A stretch of DNA of 64,000 nucleotides from Terebella lapidaria (lineage: Eukaryota; Annelida; Polychaeta; Terebellida; Terebellidae): positions 63,035,977 through 63,099,976 of the forward strand of contig OX424555.1 in assembly GCA_949152475.1 (NCBI GenBank), given 5' to 3'. The notes beneath the pieces were generated by a model. It was not told where the DNA came from. It was given only the letters and a program-made list of their open reading frames with translations, and made no database searches. Position numbers and translations under genes: made by a program. Each line of letters starts with the position of its first letter. Within the stretch, counting starts at the first letter, position 1. This document shows, piece after piece, positions 55,938 to 64,000 of the stretch.

Positions 55938-57835
55938 CCAGACAAGTAAAATTTATTCACCATTGGAAAACAGTTTGGACTTGGAAAGTTAAACACTTTT
56001 TCTCTTCACAATGGGAGTTGTGTGGTGTACACTCCTAGAATACTTCCAGATAGAGCCTACATTTTGGCACATTCAAATGAGAAGTCACATATATAGTGAT
56101 TTCATACGTGACCTTGAATTTGATTTTGAGTGACCTCGAAAGTCAAAACGGCAATTTTGGTGGGGAAAAAAGTGGAGCAACACTATCAACTTTTCAGGCC
56201 CTCGGGCTATTTCTGGGAGTATATTTTTGTTGTATAATTTGTATATTTATTGCGGGGAAGTTATCGAGAAAGAACATTGTCAGATTGATGAAGCTAGGTG
56301 TACACGTTGAAAATTGAACTTGGCAAAATGTTCTCCACGAACGCAGTGTTTAATTATGTTTTACATATGACAGTATCTGAAATTAACATTTCAGACGTTA
56401 TTTCTACTCAAACTTCATTTCTAATTGGCAGTCAGACAGTATTGAAACATTCAGACTATTTGTGAAGTTTTAACATTTAAACCCGCTATGACTCGAACTG
56501 ATGAGCGAGGTTCGAAAGAAAATGACGAATGATCACTTGACACTGTCGTGACACATTTGCATAATGGCGCCGTTTTGTCACGCTACATGTACATTAAAAC
56601 CTTTATAGGCGTTTGTCCGTGAATCAGGACAATTCGCATGCATGTTTGTTTAATTCATGTCTTCGCTTAGGCTTAAGTTCAGTAATGTCATTTTCTGATC
56701 ATTAAATGTTTTTACCGTGAATCCGTGATCTGGTGATCGGGTATAGTTCTTTGAGATTCTATTCCGAGTGTGGGCCCTGTTTATCGTGAAGATGGAGCGA
56801 ATCGATTCGGTTATTCTTCCGTCGCGTTGAGTCCGTTTTATCTGTAGGATGGTTTATATCAAGACGCTTTCTGAACTTTTCGCTCGGATTCCATTACTTG
56901 TTAACAATGCAGGTACAGTCGTTGATATCGATTTTTCTTTTGCTAAAATCTCTTGGAATGGCACATCTGAGAATATTTCATAATGTGATCGCCATCCATC
57001 AACAGGGCCATAAATATAAGTTCATATCGGTTTCATGTAATCGTATTGTCGGAGAAGGGTTGGTTATTGATATTCACAGTGAACGCGAGCAATTTATATA
57101 TTATATGCACTCTAATTAGCGAATGTAACCTTTGAACAGATATTGATTTTATAATAATAAGTTGTGCACCTTTTTTCGGCTCGCCATTTTTCATTAACTT
57201 TATATGTATATCTGCTATACTAGTAGAGAGAGTTGGATCAATATTATTTTTACTTTTACTAGTGCTTCGAATCAGTTGAGTTGTGTCTGACCCAACGTTA
57301 ATCGTTGCTTTGTTTGGTACAGCCCACCAAGGTCAAGCATGCACGTCATTTTAAAAATCAAGTGTAGGAGATCTCAAGTGTTGGTGTTCGTCATAAATTT
57401 TCAGCCATGCAGATACAGAGAAAGGTCGCATAGCTTAGCCTTGTTTAACAACACGACTCACGTAGCCTACACTTAAGTGATGCATGATCGGTGCATCATT
57501 TACTGATTAATTCCAGTGTGTCTTGGGTCATATGGTTTAATCTTATTGAACACACGCGTATCATATCATTCATGTGGATCGTACGGTTTTATCATATTAA
57601 ACATTCGCGGACATATCGTTGAACTAATCAGGTAAGATATTGCATACTTACGGTAGCCCATATATGAATTAACCGATTTTCATTTGGGATTTACGAATAT
57701 AATTTGTGGTCCCTAGAGGAATACGTTAAGTTTTGTAATCGACGGGAGAAACTATTTTTCCCGCAAGGTAATGTTCTCTTTTTTTTAAAAAAAAAAGTTG
57801 TGGTGGCCATGCTAGTCTATATCAGAAGGTATACG
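55938..57835. other. Spacer, nothing recognised
   Basis: AT-rich without a supported gene. Open frames are short and lack motifs. Confidence 0.3.
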
Positions 57836-57996
57836 TGACACTTACAAGACTAACTTACTTTATTCATACAATAGCTTTCGTACTAGTATATAGTACTTCT
57901 TCCGGTGCATAAAAACAATTCACGCGAAGAAGTACTATATACTAGTACGAAAGCCGGGCTAGTGTTTGAATAAACTGAGTTAGTCTCTCAAGTGCC
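57836..57996. repeat. 161-bp palindromic fold-back element
   Basis: The arms of about 65-70 bp pair from (G/A)CACTT-CAAGACTAAC inward. A 29-bp core arm (GCTTTCGTACTAGTATATAG and the next nine bases) is perfect. The loop is about 30 bp. It has the form of a small MITE. Confidence 0.85.
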
Positions 57997-59441
57997 ACGA
58001 ACATGTGTACCTTTGGTTTAGTTCTCTCTCTTTTGTAGGAGAACTATTTCCCCCTTGAGGAAGCCCTTTCCTTCGCAGGTATAACGTTTTCCCCGCAGGA
58101 AAAAGATTTCCCTTACAGAGCTCTTTTAGCCCTTTTAGCCCTTCAATTACATTATTTCATACATCCTTCCGAGGTCAACCACGAATATTATATCATAAAA
58201 TTATAAACACTAGATCCATAGTACACTACGTCATTTGCGCAGGGGAAAGCTCCCTGATGAGAAAGAATAATTTCCCCGGCAAGGTAAAAGTTTCCCTCGT
58301 GGAGGAGATGTTATGTTATTTAAGATTGAGTATCGAGCACGATCCAAGTATTTTGGTTCATATCTCGGCCGTTTCATAACAAACTTATATGAAACTTGGA
58401 ATATATATTCTGTATATATCTGTGAAGCTGATGTGAATAAGAGATTGAAGATTTAATTGATAAATTAGTATATAAATGGAGTTGAATGTTGCTTGGACAA
58501 ATGTAACTTAGGCCTACGTTGCGTACACGAAGCATTACATGGTGTAGTTTCTTAACTGTGCACATATCCGTGATCAATAACATACCCTTAAATTTGAAGT
58601 ATCCCATCGATAATCATGTCAAATTGACACGCAAATGTGTATGTCTATTGCGATCTGGCGAAAATGTCTTGTGCCGCTGGTCAGTGAAGCGCTAAGTACA
58701 GATCAGCGGATCATTCGTATGGCAAATACCGTCAGTGCTCAGCCGTCGAGAACGTTGTACTCAGCAGTGAGATGTTGTTGTGATTTTGGTTCTATACTGC
58801 ACTTAGAAAATATTAGAGTCGCTGAATTCTTGATGTAGTTTGCGGTTGAGTTTACAATGCCAACGGATATAGACGTTATCAATACGATTGACAATCAATT
58901 TCTTTTGCTCAGTGTATTTTCAATGCGGATGATATATAGCATGCTACTTTGACCATCAAACTCCCATCAAGTGTTTAGGAAAATCCCAAAACAGGCAGTA
59001 GGTTTTTGTTCTACTATATGTAATCTAACCATAGTAAAAAAAAACTGTACCCTAAAACGCTGTCAGTTTTCTATGTAAGTCACATTTGATTGGGGGTGTA
59101 AAACGTTCGGGATCTGTATAAATATCGACTGGGTCTTCAATATGGCCATTGGACAAGCATTGTAGTCGTGGATAGAACCTACACAACAATTTTCAGCGCA
59201 ATTCATTACCAAACTGTAGAGTTACAGGCCAAACAAAACATACCAGAATTATGCTGATAAGGCATGGATCCTGAGTGATAAGCATCCTTAAGGCATTCTC
59301 TTGCGGCCACTATGTGAATAGTTGTGTGTTATCCTAAATAAAAAAACTAATTAATTATGTCATATATGAGCCAACATACATGTACATACTAACTTACCAC
59401 ATGGAATGGACTGATAAACTAACGTACATATTCTGTGTCGG
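57997..59441. other. Spacer with repeat F copy 2
   Basis: Several TTTCCC(C/T)-(G/C)(A/C)GGA words between 57740 and 58310 look like a loose reiteration. No gene seen. Confidence 0.3.
58515..58700. repeat. Dispersed repeat F, copy 2
   Basis: The partner of 27960-28165; the same blocks in the same order and orientation. Confidence 0.6.
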
Positions 59442-59840
59442 ATTACTCTGGTGTTTCTAACTCGTTTACATTGTTTTTTTATGATAGTTTTGCGAATAAA
59501 TGCTATCACCTGGCATTCTTCATCTGGGTATTAAAAGGCAATTTTCTACCAAATTTCAGACTTCTATCGTAAAAATTGACAAAGTTGACAATCTAACCCA
59601 ATTCTATAAATTTCCGCCCGAAATGGGTTATCGGGAATGCGGGCATATTGGGGGATTTGGTCGTGTTTACACCCATCAGGATTCGAAGTATCAGAAAATA
59701 CATGTACATTGGAATGTATATTTCACACAAACACGTTGATTTTAAAAGATTGCTCCGCCAATAATTCGACAGAATGAACAAAATCGTGTACGGACCCAGA
59801 AATTCAATGATTGTACTAAATTTAACATTGGGATAGAATT
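59442..59840. mobile_element. Fold-back MITE, family A copy 5 (right arm lost)
   Basis: The left arm and interior match copy 1 (TTTCTACCAAATTTCAGACT, CATCAGGATTCGAAGTAT, CGGACCCAGAAATT). The match stops after GGGATAGAATT, so most of the right arm is missing. Confidence 0.75.
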
Positions 59841-60830
59841 AAGACTCGAATAGGACAATTGCTTTTTTATTTAATAAAAAATAAAGCAAAGTTTCAAATA
59901 TTCGTAGCACGTTTTCAATAATTTTATACGCGTATTTAATATTATTTCATATCCGTAATTAAGTATTTATTACATACATCCAACATTTTGTAACATGTAG
60001 ACTTGCTTCGTTCTTTTTCCAAAGTTATTCGACACAAGACAAGTTATTTCGGCAGTTATTGGCGTTAACTGTTTTAAAGTGGGCGATATTATGTTTATCC
60101 CCGACGAAGCCTTACTATCGAATATTTATCACCGGTCGTACTCCCGCTTATAAAAAAAACTGAACAGTTCTAATGTCTAACATATATAGATATGCGATTT
60201 GGATTTTTTTTTTCATCAGCGTCGAGTAGAACTTCGCGTATTATGCCCAGTTATACATCATCGCTGAAAATCGCAACGTTCAGCGAATATATATGCCATT
60301 ATTACAAGAAAACACAAGTTCTGAATAAATTCCAACACCTATATTTGTGGAAGAATGTTCGTTATACAATAGTATATTTCCGTGTATGTTGTGCATATTT
60401 CCAATGTATTTCCTAAGGAAATTCGACATCACAATTATTGCCAGCATGACGAAATATCGTCTGCTTCGTCATAACGTACGTTGTCACCATCTGTACACAC
60501 AGTCTACTCAGAATTGAGGCCCATGTGGGAGTACTCCACCTTCTGATCACTGTTGAAAAGATACTATTCGATGACACGGTATAGAATTCCTTATTGATTT
60601 AAGAGGAATGAGCCACAAAACCTGATAATATACATGGGCAAAAACTGGGCCCGTATCAGTTACATATCTCAGCCACGATATACACAAATATATTTCCATG
60701 AAATATAAGCTAGTAATCATGATATTTAGTGCATGGTTGGGACCGTTTCCTTTGTTGTTGACAGGTTACTATTTAACAGAGTTACCAGCAGGTTACTATT
60801 TCTGCAAATAGGAACCCCTGCACTAAGTCA
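59841..60830. other. Spacer, nothing recognised
   Basis: AT-rich; no supported gene or repeat. Confidence 0.3.
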
Positions 60831-60914
60831 GATAATGCACGCGGACGCGGGTGCCTCGTGCCCTTCGGGCACTTGGTCACTATTAGTGAGAGACCCTCGT
60901 CCTTGTGCATTATC
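60831..60914. repeat. 84-bp multi-arm palindrome with CCCTTCGGG centre
   Basis: Outer arms GATAATGCACGCGGACGCGG and its near inverse pair, with three mismatches over about 22 bp. Inside are two further hairpins, GTGCCCTTCGGGCAC and CACTATTAGTG. The single-stranded form would be a three-way junction. The CCCTTCGGG core is also the core of the palindrome at 18396. Confidence 0.8.
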
Positions 60915-63150
60915 CTATACAGATGGTTTTGATGTGATTGGTACGATTTTGGGATACCAAAGCAAACACATTGAAATTTCATGGTGAGGGTCCAGGAATT
61001 CGCAAGAGCCTGTTTTATGTTATTTGATAGCTCCGTGGCCTCTCTTCATTATAAATTCCACATCTCACGTTCAATTATCCTGTTTTCGAACATATCAACT
61101 TTTTTAAGGGAGGGGGGAAAATTTTTAGAAACATTTTTTATTGTGAATTTAATATGGAACAAGAATCATAGCTGGTACTATTGTACAAGTCCTCCCCGGA
61201 TCAAAAGCACAAGGACTATTGTGGATCGAAAAAAGGCGTATTCGATTAAGCTACATGAACTATCGAACCCGAAAATGTTATGCGAAAGTTCACAAATCAA
61301 ACAAAAACGATTTGGAAGAAATGTTACGTCCATGAAACGCTTTATTTGTCTTTGTTGTGGCCCAAATGTTTACAGTTTACTGAAATGAGGAGACATTTTG
61401 GACATGATTTGTCTGTGTAAATCGAGTAGGTTCATGTAAAGTATACTCAGAAACCTGCCCCGAAAAGACAGTGGAACATAGAAGGTGTACAACAGTAAAA
61501 GGCAACGTTCTCTGCATGGAAATATTCATCAGAGTAATAACAGTTATCCGAAACAAATAAATATAACACTGTAAAATGGCGTCATAAACAAACCGGACAC
61601 GGAAAAATAACTTCGAGAGTATTTTCCCCATGCGTTTCTCAGAAGGAGACAATTACGTTTCCTTCCGCAATCACTTAAATTTCAGACGTAATTACTTCAA
61701 TTACGTCATTTACAGTATCGAATACGGATTCTGAGCATTCGCCAATGGATGCCTTTGTGATGTCATAGCTGCTGAAATATACACATTACTATGTAATGCT
61801 GCGAAAATTACATTTTACATGTACTAGAACATTTTTGACCACATACACAGAAGGGGACCAGCGTCCGACCTGACACGGTAATATACATGACTATTTTGAA
61901 AAACTAATTTTTCAAGCACTTACTCATTGTGCACTTGTGCAGTATGGTACCACATGTGTCCCTTCGGTATCTCGGTCACTTCCGAATATCGTACATTCAA
62001 CAGTAGATGGCTGCATTCCAGTTATTGTGCTCCTTGGGAGAAAACGAATGTGAATGGTCCAGTGCTTGTGTGGTTTATAGTACTTACATGCAGTAATAAT
62101 AATAATGATGATGATAATAATCTGATTACATTTAATGATAATAATCTAATTACATTTAGCATTGGAATTCATTTCAGCAGGGTTTATTTGTGACATTGAA
62201 CTCGGACTCAGACGACCTTGAATGGTAAACCTCAAGATCACGTTTGAATAGAAATGCAAACATTGGTATCTATAGAGGAATTTTCAATTGTGAGCACGGT
62301 GCACCATTTGGTACCATCGATTGAATGATCACGACCTGCAAGCGAAACGATTGTGAATATGCTTCAGACTACCTGGAATGATTGATCTCATGGTGAGGTC
62401 TGACAAAAATCGACCTCACACAAAACGCTTACACAACGAACATATATGTGGGGGTTGGTGGTCTTGAACTTGACTTCAGATGACCTACAACGATGATCCA
62501 GCCTTAATAGAGTGAAACACTCGTGCATAGAGCCTTCATATCTGTATTATGAGTAGGTTGCCGTTGGTGACCTAGAACCTGACGCCAGGTGACCTCGAAT
62601 AGTTAATTTTGAGATCAAGTTTGACACTGAAACGTGTGCTTTGTCTCGATGACACCATAGAGGTGAGGGTTAGAGTTGTATCATGGGCATAAAGGAATCT
62701 TATTATGGTGGATATGTTGGTGGCCTAGGATACCCTGCATAGATATCCCATAATAACACTGGATGGGACCTGACCATCATTCAGACAATGGACAAACGTG
62801 AAATTAGCGCCATATTTGTTTGGTGGCACTTTCTTAGCATTGTGGTACAATTTTGACGTTTTATTCTTACGTAAATGGGGTACCTGCTGATGCCATGTGC
62901 TTTTGGGGCTCTGAAACAGTCTATTATGCCTACAAAGTACAAAAAACGTCATGTCCATTGTCTGCATTATGTAAAAACAAACATGACAAAATTTTAATGC
63001 AACATTATAACGTTTGTGTATTATATGACACAGTAGACTGTTTCTATGGTTTATCTATACCCGAATTACATGGTGGCGATCCTGGTGGCAAACCGGAACC
63101 TCATTGGACGGTTTCGTTTCCGTCATGTATATATATAGCAATTGCATAAA
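60915..63150. other. Spacer, no supported gene
   Basis: One 135-codon open frame (60981-61388) has no recognisable motif. The stretch 62200-62660 repeats loose GACCT(C/T)GAA and TGACCT words that may be remains of a family B-like array. AAT/GAT trinucleotide runs lie near 62095-62160. Confidence 0.3.
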
Positions 63151-63568
63151 GCCTGGTTTACACGATCAAATTACTTCAAATTTTTACTTCAAACTACTTC
63201 AAACTTTGGAGTTTGACGCCAAGTTCGATCGTGTAAACCGAGACTCCAAACTACGTCAAACTACTTCAAAGTACTTCAAACTCCACCACAAAACTCAGTC
63301 AAACTATTCAAGCTCGTGTCCATATCATATGGAGATGAAGCGTAACTTTCACATTCAAACTCGTGACATTGAAGGATGTAAAACAGTTGTTCAGTTTTAA
63401 TGCAGCTTTTAACAAAGGAGTATCAGAAATCAACGTCAAAGGAGAATTTTGATGTAGTTTGACGTGACGAGTTTGATCGTATAAACACCCACCATAAAAC
63501 TATTTCAAACTCACCTTGTAGGAGTTTGAAGTGGAAAGTTTGAAGTAGTTTGATCGTGTAAACCAGCC
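63151..63568. mobile_element. MITE with 30-bp terminal inverted repeats
   Basis: The left end is GCCTGGTTTACACGATCAAA, and the inverse of the right end is GGCTGGTTTACACGATCAAA; 28 of 30 positions pair. The interior is built from many direct and inverted ACTTCAAAC / GTTTGAAGT words. ATAA lies next to each end but not in a clean duplicate position, so the superfamily stays open (PIF/Harbinger or hAT are possible). Confidence 0.7.
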
Positions 63569-63572
63569 ATAA

Positions 63573-64000
63573 TACATGTATATAAATGGTGACTGGTTTG
63601 GAGGGGAACATAGCGAAATGTTCCCCCGATGAGACAATGTTGCCCAAGGCGAAGCCGAGGGTAACATTGTCATTTAATTCATTATACCGAATGCATGGTA
63701 CCTATGGTGTATGTAAAATATTGACAGTAGATTTGATCACTTGTAAACACAAACTTGAAACAATACACAGTAGAATAGATTGTATTCACTTGTTCATCAT
63801 GTTCATTACAACAACAGAGTTATAGATTTTAAACACTTATTCATAGTATATAAACTTGATACAACACTCAAGTGTTTATTAAACATGTTTAACAGTTTAA
63901 AAAAAAACGAGCTCACCATATACCGAATTTACATTACATGTGGTTTGTGGTTCATGGACATAAATGGACAATAGATTCTAATCACTTATGTAATTAATAC
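63573..64000. other. End of window, nothing recognised
   Basis: AT-rich; it contains GGCGAAGCCGAGGGTAACAT, a word of repeat-like look, but no partner within the window. Confidence 0.3.

Noticed and set aside
60981-61388. 135-codon plus-strand frame
   Set aside because: No motif, AT-rich, no splice or promoter context; it is about the length expected by chance in this much sequence.
1-64000. tRNA, rRNA, LTR retroelement or other capsid-bearing element
   Set aside because: I found no tRNA B-box context that folds, no rRNA-like stretch, and no protease, integrase, capsid or paired long terminal repeats; the only RT belongs to the LINE.

Overview
The window is nuclear DNA from a metazoan, most likely a marine invertebrate. 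The evidence is GT-AG introns of a few hundred to several thousand bases, a rhabdomeric-type opsin, a UGA-decoding glutathione peroxidase, a complete CR1-type LINE, and AT-rich spacer full of fold-back elements and tandem arrays. The frequent words TACATGTA and TAGGCCTA remind me of ambulacrarian or lophotrochozoan genomes, but I cannot name the species from this sequence.

Four host genes are supported. (1) A DMT/SLC35G-like transporter (+, 10848-12011) has its whole coding sequence in one exon behind a strong splice acceptor. (2) A secreted GPx3-like selenoprotein (+, 12604-15211) has four coding exons, an in-frame UGA for the active-site selenocysteine and a good SECIS candidate at 15541-15592. 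(3) An SLC6 neurotransmitter or amino-acid transporter (-, 17767-33276) has 14 coding exons that join in phase into 629 residues; only the N-terminal exon is not found. (4) An r-opsin/melanopsin-like receptor (+, 43861-50331) has three coding exons and 428 residues. The GPx and SLC6 genes converge; SLC6 and the opsin diverge across a 10.5 kb spacer.

Layout: 0.1-5 kb is a full-length LINE (minus strand). 6-10.3 kb is a fold-back element, a 13-unit tandem array and a dispersed repeat. 10.8-15.8 kb holds the DMT transporter and GPx genes. 15.8-17.7 kb is a second copy of the array-bearing element. 17.7-33.3 kb is SLC6, whose introns hold palindromes, three fold-back copies (one with a nested insert), a TTAA-flanked piggyBac-like MITE, an array rich in AGGTCA words and a 42-bp minisatellite. 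33.3-43.8 kb is spacer with a diverged 1.25 kb tandem duplication. 43.8-51.2 kb is the opsin. 51.2-64 kb shows no recognisable protein gene but holds repeat fragments, two long palindromes and a MITE with 30-bp inverted ends.

The observations most worth a second look: the GPx stop is a second UGA followed by 37 open codons that would read UxxC and then a Lys/Arg-rich tail; the splice donor of GPx exon 1 is the first unit of an intronic minisatellite, giving about ten decoy donors; and the two LINE ORFs lie in one frame separated only by a TAG, with no ATG at the start of ORF2.
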